Shown here: piece after piece, positions 53,874 to 61,870 of the stretch | Position numbering within the stretch: position 1 is the first letter of the stretch | Layout of the letters: each line of letters opens with the position of its first letter | Assembly (NCBI GenBank): GCA_020635905.1 | Contig: JACJYV010000002.1 | Coordinates: 496,001-560,000 of the forward strand | Direction: 5' to 3' | From: Bacteroidia bacterium | GTDB taxonomy: Bacteria; Bacteroidota; Bacteroidia; J057; JADKCL01 | DNA length: 64,000 nucleotides | Program-made: the position numbers and the translations under genes | The notes under the pieces: generated by a model | Seen by the model: only the letters and a program-made list of their open reading frames with translations | What the model was told of the DNA's origin: nothing | Database searches by the model: none

Positions 53874-56812
53874 TTGTTTCCTTGTATTTCTTGTTCACCC
53901 AGTTTCAAAAATGAGCCCAGTTCGATGGTGTGCAGGGTACGCACATCGCTGACATCGTACTGGGTCACAAATATTTTTGCAGGCCCGTATTCGGGTTTTT
54001 TGCGGTAGCAGGCAAAGCCCTGGTCCACATTTTTCAGGGAAACATATTCCACCGTAACCTGGGAAAGGTCTTTGGAGGCAATGCCCAGCACCGCGCCATC
54101 CACATACAGTGATTTCACTTCAATGGTGGATTCTTCTCCTGCACTCAACCCCTTGTCGTGTGAATTTTCCACTTTGCAATTGATGATGTAGATTTTCGAG
54201 CCCGAAAAGTCCATCCCGTCGTTGCCCGTTTCATGGAAAACGCAATCCATGACCCGACCTTCAGAAAAGTCAGAGTCGAATCCGTCAAAAGGAGTATTGG
54301 AAATCAGCGAACTCTTCAAATCAAAATTGCAACGCACCAGATTCAGGCCGTCCTCGCAGTGGTTGTTGAGGAATTTGCAATGCTCAATGTCCACTTTGGA
54401 TTCGTAAAAAGTCACTGCGCCCGTCAGTCCCCAGCCTTTATAGGTGAGGGTGGTAAAGTCGGAAAACTGCACATACCTGAGCATGGATTGTTCCCAGACC
54501 TGCAACACGGTAAAGCCGTTGGCGCTTTGGTCAGAGGAACGGATGAGAATGGGCAATTCTTCTTCCCCAATCAGGTAGAGGGGCGATTTGGAGATAAATT
54601 TGGCCTGTTTCACAAAATCCAGATCTGTGCCTGCCACCATGCGAACGGTGTATCCTTCGGGAATGATCACATCATGGTCAACGGTGTGTTTGCCGGGTTT
54701 GAAGTGGATTTCCTTGTCTTTTACCTCGTAAAGCGGGTTGGAAACGGGTTTGGCGCCGTCAAATAATTCTTGCTGGGCGGTGAAGGCCATGGGTGCACTC
54801 CAGGGCAGGACTTTCACGGAAAAGACCGAATCCATGCCGGGAATGGTGAAAAACAGGAAATTTCCTTTGGCCGCCGCATCAAATTCCACAAAGTCAGGAG
54901 GTAGCTGATTGCCAAAGGCAGGCAGGTAAATTTCCTCCTTCAGCGGGCTGTCAGCCCGGTTTTCAAGTCGGCCCAGGCCGGTCAGATTCACAGGGAGGCA
55001 ATGCCAGTTGAATACCTTATAATGGTGGTTGTTTCCATTTTTGCCTTCGTAATAAACCTTGACCGACGATTCTTTGAACGGAAACATGATCTCGCGAATC
55101 TCTTTGGCATTTTTCTCGATGAAATTGCGGTCGTAGGTGTAGTCCTTGAATTCCTTTTTGATCAGGGCTTCGCGCAGATCCAGGTCCTTGGAAATCGATG
55201 CCATGAAGCTGGATACATAGGCTGGATCTGTGATTTTCAACAACTCACGTACGTATCGTTCTACAAAAGCTTTATCCAGAAACCAGCGCTGAAACATGTT
55301 TTCGCGGTAGGAAGGATGCTGGTATTTGAGGTTGCGGGCGTAGCCAATGAATGGTCGCTGAATCCATTTAAGAGGGCCGTTGCTGGTATATCCGTCAAAG
55401 CCAATGGGTTCCAGTTTTTCGGTAATGGGATTATAATAAAAGCGCTGATTGTGCCAGATAAAGCCGTGATGGGCCTGGCAAATGTCCACCATGGCCGAAT
55501 AATTGGTGAGCCTTTCCAGGTCGAAAATATCCCCCACATCCCGGTTCGAATACATGTATTCGAACATGAGGTTGCGGGCCATTTCAAATTCCTTGCTGAG
55601 GGTGCTGTCGGCCAGGGTACGGGCCTCTTTGAAGGCTTCCACCGTGGCGGCCTCCGTGACGGGCATGCGGTAGAGAATTTCCGAAGTATTTTGCTGCTGC
55701 ACATCGAGCACGTCCCAGAATCCCACTTCAGAAAATTTCACTATGGGACCTTCGCGGCGGTAGCTGTATTCGGGCAATTGTTTTTCGAAATGCTCTTCCC
55801 AGGCGTAAACCCCGAGGCTTTTGCCGTTGAGTTTCACGTTGAGGAAATCGTAGCGCGGAGCCAGCACGTCTTCCTGACGCAGCAATTTGTGGTAGACCCA
55901 TTCGTCCAGAAAGGAACGGGAGCGGGGAGATTGTACGGAAAAGGTAATCAGCCTGTTCCAGGCGTAGCCTTCCTTCATTTCGATGCGAAACGACCATTTA
56001 TCACCCACCAGGTGGTCGGTCCAGTCGCCCTTGAGGCGGATCTTGGCGGGCATTTTGCCCTCTTTCACCTCCAGCTCTGCCTTGACCCAGTCGTCTTCGC
56101 CCTGCTTCAGGATTCCAATAGACATTGCCTGAGCCCGGATTTTCCGTAATTTTTCCACCCCTTTGTCATCCACCACAATGTTCATGATGGGAAGACTGTC
56201 CGCTGAGTAGGTAGGATATTGAGATTCGCGGGCCCGGCGCAGGCGACGAATGGTGAGGTCGTCAAACCAGGCAGCTGGCTTATCGGGATTGAAAGCGTAA
56301 ATCTTCATTTTGGGATCTGTGATCCCCTCAGGAATGACCACCTCGATGGTCAGAGATTCCCAGCCTTTGGTGCGGTCGCCATAGTTGGTGGTGGCATTGG
56401 CATAAAGTCCCCAGTTGGCATCCACCACGAGATTGCCCGTACCTGCATTGCTGTGCACCAATACGGAGATTTCCAGGACTTCGCCCGGAATCAGGTCGCT
56501 GGTTTCCAGCCCGATACCAAAGGGATTTTCCTCGTCAACCCGGGAGGAATATTTGCCTGAATATTTGAATTCGTCGTTGCGGGTTTTTCCGTTCAGGTAC
56601 TGGAGATCGTTTTTCCCCAGAAAAACGGACTGACCGCCGCCCACATCCAGGATATTTTCTGCGTCGCAGTAAAATTCAGAAGGAGCCACCGCTGGTTTTT
56701 CGCGGTAGGTGAAGGCCCATAATAATAAAAAGAATACAACTGCTGCCCCGCCGACGGCCAGCAATTTTCGGCGAAGAGATGAAAGGTTGCGAGCACGTTC
56801 GCGAATGATCAT
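53870..56812 (-). CDS. CotH kinase family protein with carbohydrate-binding-like and beta-helix domains
   Basis: The 980-residue protein has an N-terminal membrane helix (about 17-35) and a jelly-roll/CBM-like domain (about 45-190). The CotH kinase-like domain (about 200-640) contains KIRLKGDWTDHLVGDKWSFR, DFLNVKLNGKSLGVYAWEEHF and FYYNPITEKLEPIGFDGY near 450. A right-handed parallel beta-helix follows (about 720-950). It acts outside the cytoplasmic membrane. The gene overlaps the upstream DUF4956 gene and the downstream VTC gene by 4 bp each. This domain combination is larger than typical CotH proteins and suggests that the kinase-like module is brought to a surface polysaccharide. Confidence 0.85.
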   Translation of the reverse strand: MIIRERARNLSSLRRKLLAVGGAAVVFFLLLWAFTYREKPAVAPSEFYCDAENILDVGGGQSVFLGKNDLQYLNGKTRNDEFKYSGKYSSRVDEENPFGIGLETSDLIPGEVLEISVLVHSNAGTGNLVVDANWGLYANATTNYGDRTKGWESLTIEVVIPEGITDPKMKIYAFNPDKPAAWFDDLTIRRLRRARESQYPTYSADSLPIMNIVVDDKGVEKLRKIRAQAMSIGILKQGEDDWVKAELEVKEGKMPAKIRLKGDWTDHLVGDKWSFRIEMKEGYAWNRLITFSVQSPRSRSFLDEWVYHKLLRQEDVLAPRYDFLNVKLNGKSLGVYAWEEHFEKQLPEYSYRREGPIVKFSEVGFWDVLDVQQQNTSEILYRMPVTEAATVEAFKEARTLADSTLSKEFEMARNLMFEYMYSNRDVGDIFDLERLTNYSAMVDICQAHHGFIWHNQRFYYNPITEKLEPIGFDGYTSNGPLKWIQRPFIGYARNLKYQHPSYRENMFQRWFLDKAFVERYVRELLKITDPAYVSSFMASISKDLDLREALIKKEFKDYTYDRNFIEKNAKEIREIMFPFKESSVKVYYEGKNGNNHHYKVFNWHCLPVNLTGLGRLENRADSPLKEEIYLPAFGNQLPPDFVEFDAAAKGNFLFFTIPGMDSVFSVKVLPWSAPMAFTAQQELFDGAKPVSNPLYEVKDKEIHFKPGKHTVDHDVIIPEGYTVRMVAGTDLDFVKQAKFISKSPLYLIGEEELPILIRSSDQSANGFTVLQVWEQSMLRYVQFSDFTTLTYKGWGLTGAVTFYESKVDIEHCKFLNNHCEDGLNLVRCNFDLKSSLISNTPFDGFDSDFSEGRVMDCVFHETGNDGMDFSGSKIYIINCKVENSHDKGLSAGEESTIEVKSLYVDGAVLGIASKDLSQVTVEYVSLKNVDQGFACYRKKPEYGPAKIFVTQYDVSDVRTLHTIELGSFLKLGEQEIQGNK

Positions 56813-57495
56813 ACTGCGATACTGCGCTGCTCGATGAAGGAAAGTGAGGAAGCGGAATCGAGTTCCATGAGTTTGGTGCGGGCAGTTTCAATTTGGGCCA
56901 GGCTGCTGGCTTCCACCACAAAGGAAATGGTCATGCGGTCGCCGCTGTCGTCCACCCTTTTGAGTTCCACCAAAGGAAAAGTCGCACTCAGGATGTCGCT
57001 GATGGCCTTCATGTCTTTGGAGGAAGTGCTGATATTGACAGACATGTTTTCCGTGGATTTGAATACCCCTTTGCCATTGATGGCGGCCTGGACGAACAGG
57101 AAAATGAGAATCACCACGAAAGCCACAATCGCAATCACAATCTGATTGGCGCCAGCGGCCAAACCAATGCCGATGGTGAAGAAAAGGAAAGTCAGTTCCT
57201 CAGGATCTTTGATGGCGGAACGGAAACGTACGATGGAGAGGGCACCTACCAATCCCAGCGACAAGGCGAGGGACGATTTCACGATGGTGATAATCAGCAT
57301 GGTGGTGAGGGCCAGGGGGAGGAAATTGCGGGCGAACCGCTTTCGGTTGGAGAGAGAATTGCCGAATTTGATGTAAAACCAGGCAAGTGTTCCTGCCAGA
57401 ACTGCGGTAATCAACAGGTTCAGGCTGAATTCAAACCAGTTGGTATTTTGAAAGGAACCTGAAATTTCCTGAATGTATTGTTCGAATTTTAACAT
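56809..57495 (-). CDS. DUF4956 membrane protein, copy 1
   Basis: The 228-residue protein heads the operon. It has about four membrane helices, the signature SLALSLGLVGALSIVRFRSAI and FLFFTIGIGLAAGANQ, and an about 80-residue cytoplasmic C-terminal domain of alternating strands and helices (about 150-228) resembling a small ferredoxin-like regulatory fold. The stop codon overlaps the start of the CotH gene (ATGA-type). The 200-bp gap before it contains divergent promoters shared with the thioredoxin gene. Confidence 0.85.
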   Translation of the reverse strand: MLKFEQYIQEISGSFQNTNWFEFSLNLLITAVLAGTLAWFYIKFGNSLSNRKRFARNFLPLALTTMLIITIVKSSLALSLGLVGALSIVRFRSAIKDPEELTFLFFTIGIGLAAGANQIVIAIVAFVVILIFLFVQAAINGKGVFKSTENMSVNISTSSKDMKAISDILSATFPLVELKRVDDSGDRMTISFVVEASSLAQIETARTKLMELDSASSLSFIEQRSIAV

Positions 57496-57696
57496 TTTCC
57501 CTAACTAATTGTATCCTGAACGGATTTTGGCCTAATATTTGCCAAAGTAAGGAAAAGAAAATAAAACAAACAACGGTCATTTGAACGCGTATAAACCATG
57601 CAAATGCGTTGATTTTTAAATAATTCGGTTTGAATTCTGAGGATTCAATAGAGAAAAAGAAGAGAATTTGTATTTTTATCCCAAATAACCCCAATT

Positions 57697-58149
57697 ATGA
57701 AAATGCTTTTAAAAATATCCGGACTCACCCTTTTCCTTTTGCTTTCTGTATTTGCTGCGCCCACAATCCAGGCTCAAACTGCGGCTGAACCCGGAATGCA
57801 TTTCCATCACGGGACCTGGGCAGAGGCTTTGGCGAAGGCCAAAAAGGAGAATAAACTGGTTTTCGTAGATGCTTATGCCAGCTGGTGTGGTCCCTGCCGC
57901 ATGATGAGCAGCCAGGTATTTGTGGACGAAAGCGTTGGAAATTTCTACAATAAGAATTTTGTGAACGTAAAAATGGACATGGAAAAAGGGGAAGGACCCG
58001 GTCTGGCCCGCACCTGGGGCATCCGCGCCTATCCTACCCTGATGGTCTTCAACGGAGACGGCAAGGAAGTCTATCGCCAACTGGGCGGTCTGCGTGTTCC
58101 CGATTTCCTCAATTTTGGACAACAAGGCTTGGCGGCTGGCAGTAAATAG
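57697..58149 (+). CDS. Secreted thioredoxin-family protein
   Basis: The 150-residue product has a signal peptide (to PTIQAQ) and a thioredoxin domain with the canonical WCGPC (63-67) and the cis-Pro in IRAYPTLMVF. It is a periplasmic thiol-disulfide oxidoreductase. The DsbD/thioredoxin-like insertion QVFVDESVGNFYNKNFVNVKMD matches the DUF255/thioredoxin_7 group. It is followed by a terminator and stands alone. The partner enzyme is not identifiable from the context. Confidence 0.9.
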   Translation: MKMLLKISGLTLFLLLSVFAAPTIQAQTAAEPGMHFHHGTWAEALAKAKKENKLVFVDAYASWCGPCRMMSSQVFVDESVGNFYNKNFVNVKMDMEKGEGPGLARTWGIRAYPTLMVFNGDGKEVYRQLGGLRVPDFLNFGQQGLAAGSK

Positions 58150-58197
58150 CCCCGCTAACCCTTTTCAGGCTATACATGAAATATTTTTTTGTTTTTT

Positions 58198-58229
58198 TTC
58201 CTCCTCCAGTTTGGGGGAGGTTTTTTTTA
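58198..58229 (+). terminator. Intrinsic terminator of the thioredoxin gene
   Basis: CCTCCTCC and GGGGGAGG arms are followed by eight T residues, 50 bp after the stop codon. Confidence 0.85.
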
Positions 58230-58352
58230 GGTGCTTCAAAAAGCTTCGAATCTCTGCGTTGGACCTTGCTTTATCGTCAATTAGCAAATATCAATTAACA
58301 AACTGCGCTTTCTTCTTCTGAGTCCGCCTTTACCTTATTTTAAGGATTCCTT
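58229..58352. repeat. MITE-like element, copy C (about 124 bp)
   Basis: The left end GGTGCTTCAAAAAGCTTCGA and right end TTATTTTAAGGATTCC are diverged inverted repeats. The interior shares TCTCTGCGTTGGAC, ATCAATTAACAAACTGCGC and GTCCGCCTTTACC with copies A and B. It ends just before the stop of murF-alr. Confidence 0.6.
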
Positions 58353-58355
58353 TTT

Positions 58356-60827
58356 TCATTCCCGCACATATACCCTCCGCACCCGCGGACTGATGCCGCT
58401 CAGGATTTCGTAGGCGATGGTGCCTGCACCCCCGGCCAGGGCCTCGACCGATTGAAAAGCCTGGCCCTGCGGGCCAAAGAGCACCACTTCGTCGCCTGCG
58501 GCGACGCCAGGAATATCCGTGACGTCAAGCATGAGCATGTCCATGCATACCCGACCGATCACGGGAGCCAGCTTGCCGTGAACCAGAAATGAAACCCGCC
58601 CGTTGCTGAGGGCGCGGGGTATGCCATCGGCGTAGCCGATGGGGAGGGTGGCTATGCGGGAGACCCGCTCCGTGACCTGGCTGCGCCCGTAGCCAATGGA
58701 GGTGCCGGCCGGATATTCGTTGAGTTGGGAAATGATGGTGTGGAGGCTGCCCACTTCCTGTAATTCAGGAAATGGTAGTCCGGGTACGGGCGAGAGCCCG
58801 TAGAGGCCCAGGCCCAGCCTCACCATGTCGAGGGAATATTCAGGAAAACGCAGGATGCCTGCAGTATTGAGGATGTGGCGCAGGGGCTTGTAAGACAAGG
58901 CTTTTTCCAGTTGATCGGCGAAGCCGGTCAGAGTCTGAACCTGGGCGTGGGAGTAGGCATCCTCGTCGGATTCGTCGGCAGCAGCCAGGTGGGAGAATAC
59001 AGAAACCACCCGCAGGGCGGGATGGTCGGCCAGAAAAGCCTGGATGGTGATCAGTTCGGCCGGGCGAAAGCCCAGGCGATGCATGCCCGTCTCCACTTTG
59101 AGGTGAACTTTCATCTGGGTTGCACCCAGCATTTTGCCGGTCGCCAGGTATTTTTTCAGAAAATCGAGGCTGTACACTTCGGGTTCGAGGTCGAAGTGAA
59201 AGAGCTGCTCGATCCCTGTCTGGTCGGGATTCATGACCATGATCGGCCGCGAGATGTTGCGGGTGCGCAGGGCGATGCCCTCGGAAAGGTAGGCCACCGC
59301 GAGGTAGTCGATGCCGTCTCGCTCGAGGGCCTGTGCGATCTCCCAGGTGCCTGAGCCGTAGGCGAAGGCCTTGACCATGGCCATGATTTTGGTGCCGCGG
59401 GGTACAAGGCTGCGGAAAAACCGCAGGTTTCCGCTCAGGTGATTGAGATTGACCTTGAATAAGGTGGCATTTACCCGGCGGCTGAGGTAGGGAATGATTT
59501 TTTCCAGTTCAAATCTGCGGGCTCCCTTGAGCAGTACCGTTTTGTTGCGAAAGCGCTGGTAATCAAATTCCCTGAGGAAATCTTCTGTGGTGGCGTACGC
59601 GTCCATATTTCCCTGCGAAATTTGCTGGAATACGGGCCCAATCAGGATGATATTTTCATTGCCGAGCATTTTGACTGCTTCCTGCAATACCTCTTGCTGT
59701 ATTTTTTCCTGCATCTGGCCCTGGTGCTCGAGGTCAGAGAGAATAAGGGCTTTGCCGGGTTGAAATTCGTCTGAAAAGAGGAGGGAAAAGGCGTTGTGGA
59801 TGGAGGACAGGTCGGCGTTGTAGGCGTCGTTGATGATGGTGATCTCTGGATTGTCTGAGATGAGGTCCATGCGCATGGACACGGCCTGGAGTTTTTCCAG
59901 GCCTTCCTGAATTTCGGGGAAGCTGAGGCGAAAGTGGCGGGCCACCAATATGGCCAACAGGCCATTTTCGAGGTCGGCCTGGCTGCCCAGGCCGAGTTTC
60001 AGAAAATGGATTTCACCCTGGTCCTGCAGCTGGATTTCCCAGCTGTTTTTCTTTTCCACGGCTGAAATCAGCCGGATTGAGGCAGAGGAGTCGCGTCCTA
60101 TGGTGATGAGGGGCAGATTGAGGTTCTGGAGGTGCTTCAGCACCAGGGGATCGTCGGCAGTGGCGAAGACAGCCTGACAAGCCTGGAAAAGCTTTAGCTT
60201 TTCCAGGAGTTTGGCCTCTTTTGCAGGGAATCCTTCTTCGTGGGCATCGCCAAAGTGGGTGAGCAGTCCCAGTTGGGGCTGAATCATGACCTGGAGGGCC
60301 TCCATTTCGCCCGGGCGGGAAATGCCCGCTTCGAATATGCCGAGGCGAGCAGCAGGATTGAGTTGCAGGAGGGAAAGGGGCACGCCCACCTGGCTGTTGT
60401 AGCTTTTGGGGCTTTTGACGATCAAAAGGGTTTTATCCAGCAGAGTGGAAATCCACTCTTTGACGATGGTCTTGCCATTGGAGCCAGTGATGGCGAGCAA
60501 GGGCAGGCTGAAGCGCTGGCGGTGAAAGGTGGCAAACTGCTGCAAGGCGGCCAGGGTATCGGGCACCTGGATGTAGTTGCAGCCCTCAGGCACCTGGTGC
60601 GGATCGGATACGAGGTAATTGTGGACTCCTTTTTCAAAGGCATTGTCGATGAACTGGTGTCCGTCGCGTTTTTCGCCTTTGAGTGCCACGAAAAGGGTTT
60701 GGGCGGGACGGAATACCTGGCGGCTGTCGAAGACGACGGATTGAACGGGTTCGGCAGCTTGTCGGATGACGGCCCGGGTGCCGAGGATTTCGGCTATTTC
60801 CTGGAGGGTATATGGCGTGCCAATCAT
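58356..60827 (-). CDS. Bifunctional MurF ligase / alanine racemase
   Basis: The 823-residue fusion combines two steps that supply D-alanine to peptidoglycan. The N-terminal part (about 1-455) is UDP-N-acetylmuramoyl-tripeptide:D-alanyl-D-alanine ligase, with the ATP site TGSNGKTIVKEW. The C-terminal part (about 456-823) is alanine racemase, with the PLP lysine in MAMVKAFAYGSG (Lys486) and GYGRSQ. The fusion is characteristic of Bacteroidota. Length and order are as expected. A repeat element abuts its 3' end. Confidence 0.94.
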   Translation of the reverse strand: MIGTPYTLQEIAEILGTRAVIRQAAEPVQSVVFDSRQVFRPAQTLFVALKGEKRDGHQFIDNAFEKGVHNYLVSDPHQVPEGCNYIQVPDTLAALQQFATFHRQRFSLPLLAITGSNGKTIVKEWISTLLDKTLLIVKSPKSYNSQVGVPLSLLQLNPAARLGIFEAGISRPGEMEALQVMIQPQLGLLTHFGDAHEEGFPAKEAKLLEKLKLFQACQAVFATADDPLVLKHLQNLNLPLITIGRDSSASIRLISAVEKKNSWEIQLQDQGEIHFLKLGLGSQADLENGLLAILVARHFRLSFPEIQEGLEKLQAVSMRMDLISDNPEITIINDAYNADLSSIHNAFSLLFSDEFQPGKALILSDLEHQGQMQEKIQQEVLQEAVKMLGNENIILIGPVFQQISQGNMDAYATTEDFLREFDYQRFRNKTVLLKGARRFELEKIIPYLSRRVNATLFKVNLNHLSGNLRFFRSLVPRGTKIMAMVKAFAYGSGTWEIAQALERDGIDYLAVAYLSEGIALRTRNISRPIMVMNPDQTGIEQLFHFDLEPEVYSLDFLKKYLATGKMLGATQMKVHLKVETGMHRLGFRPAELITIQAFLADHPALRVVSVFSHLAAADESDEDAYSHAQVQTLTGFADQLEKALSYKPLRHILNTAGILRFPEYSLDMVRLGLGLYGLSPVPGLPFPELQEVGSLHTIISQLNEYPAGTSIGYGRSQVTERVSRIATLPIGYADGIPRALSNGRVSFLVHGKLAPVIGRVCMDMLMLDVTDIPGVAAGDEVVLFGPQGQAFQSVEALAGGAGTIAYEILSGISPRVRRVYVRE

Positions 60828-60938
60828 TGCGGGTGAAAATTAAGGATTATTTGGACATGGTGGGCGGGAAGGATTGAAAGGTTGCAATTGGATTTATTTA
60901 ATATTTTAGTCCATAAATCGTGACGACTTTTCTTTTTT

Positions 60939-61577
60939 ATGAAAAATTTTGATCCTAAAATCCATCACCGCAGGTCAATTCGGTTGAAAGGCTATGATTA
61001 TTCGCAGGACGGTTTGTATTTCATTACCATCTGTTGTCAGGACCAGGTTTGCAGATTTGGTAAGGTGGTTGACGATGAAATGGTTTTGAATGATTTCGGG
61101 CAGATTGCATATCTGGAATGGGTGAAGTTGGGGGCGCGATTTGAAAATTTTGAGTTGGATGTTTTTCAGATTATGCCCAACCATGTGCATGGAATTATTG
61201 GTTTGAGGGATGGAATGGGTAGGGGAGATTTCGATGCAAGGGATTTGGGGGCAGGGGATTTGAAGAATTTGGAAGCCTCGGATTTGGGGGCAGGGGTAAA
61301 CCCTGCCCGTACGGGAGAAAATGATGAGAATGGGATGAAAAGGAAGGAGAGGGCTTCTGTTTCGGATATTGTAGGGGCTTATAAGTCTCTGGTGGCAAAT
61401 GGATGTCTGGCTCTTTGTAAATCGAAGGGGGAAAGGCTTGGCAAATTGTGGCATCGGAATTATTATGAGCATATTATCCGTGATGAACGAGCCTATCGAA
61501 ATATTTCAGAATACATTATTCAAAATCCCGCCCGATGGAAACAGGATAAGTTTTTCTGGGAGTCAGAGGTGTCATGA
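60939..61577 (+). CDS. REP-associated tyrosine transposase (RAYT)
   Basis: The 212-residue protein is a Y1-type HUH transposase of the RAYT group. It shows GYDYSQDGLYFITICCQDQ, the HUH motif in MPNHVHGIIGL (His82 and His84) and the catalytic tyrosine in LWHRNYYEHIIRDE (Tyr175 or Tyr176), ending with RWKQDKF. RAYTs cut single strands at REP palindromes and are thought to spread them. A variable linker (about 90-140) contains two near-repeats of DLGAG. The DNA encoding it includes a perfect palindromic hairpin. The gene is AT-richer than murF-alr. Confidence 0.88.
   Translation: MKNFDPKIHHRRSIRLKGYDYSQDGLYFITICCQDQVCRFGKVVDDEMVLNDFGQIAYLEWVKLGARFENFELDVFQIMPNHVHGIIGLRDGMGRGDFDARDLGAGDLKNLEASDLGAGVNPARTGENDENGMKRKERASVSDIVGAYKSLVANGCLALCKSKGERLGKLWHRNYYEHIIRDERAYRNISEYIIQNPARWKQDKFFWESEVS
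61288..61308. repeat. REP-like hairpin inside the RAYT gene
   Basis: GGGCAGGG-GTAAA-CCCTGCCC has perfect 8-bp arms and a 5-nt loop. It lies in the variable linker of the transposase and does not interrupt its frame. Confidence 0.6.
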
Positions 61578-61654
61578 TTGGGGGAAAGGGTCGTGATGTG
61601 AATTTCCAGCTTGGGGTTTTGGAACTTTTTCATGGAATGACGGGTGCAGCAGGG

Positions 61655-61770
61655 ATGTGAAGGGCCGCGGCCCACTTGCTGGTGTGGGCCGTGGGTGCGA
61701 GCCTGTGAGCACGGAACCCCTGAGGAGCCCGGCCCGCCCTGGCCGAAGAATTCGGGGGCGGGGCTGCCCA
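61655..61770. repeat. GC-rich structured segment downstream of the RAYT
   Basis: This about 115-bp GC-rich stretch contains GGGCCGCGGCCC (61662-61673), GGCCCAC/GTGGGCC arms (61669-61675 and 61684-61690) and GTGC/GCAC pairs. It contrasts sharply with the AT-rich flanks and has no gene. Its position immediately after a RAYT suggests a REP cluster; a structured RNA is possible. Confidence 0.5.
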
Positions 61771-61778
61771 AATAATCA

Positions 61779-61833
61779 CCAATAAAAACTTTGAATCTCT
61801 GGATTGGACTTGTTTGTTTTTAGCGGCTCACTT
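61779..61833. repeat. MITE-like element, copy E (short internally deleted form)
   Basis: ACCAATAAAAACTTTGAATC is followed by CTCTGGATTGGACTTG and directly by TTTGTTTTTAGCGGCTC. This corresponds to the left end of copies A and B joined to their right end, with the interior missing. It lies in the 5' region of the hydrolase gene. Confidence 0.55.
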
Positions 61834-61870
61834 ATGGATTTATTCCCTTATTTTGAGAAAAATTGAGCTT

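Noticed and set aside
55001..56149. 382-codon open frame antisense to the CotH gene
   Set aside because: The opposite strand encodes conserved CotH motifs with family-like spacing; this frame has none.
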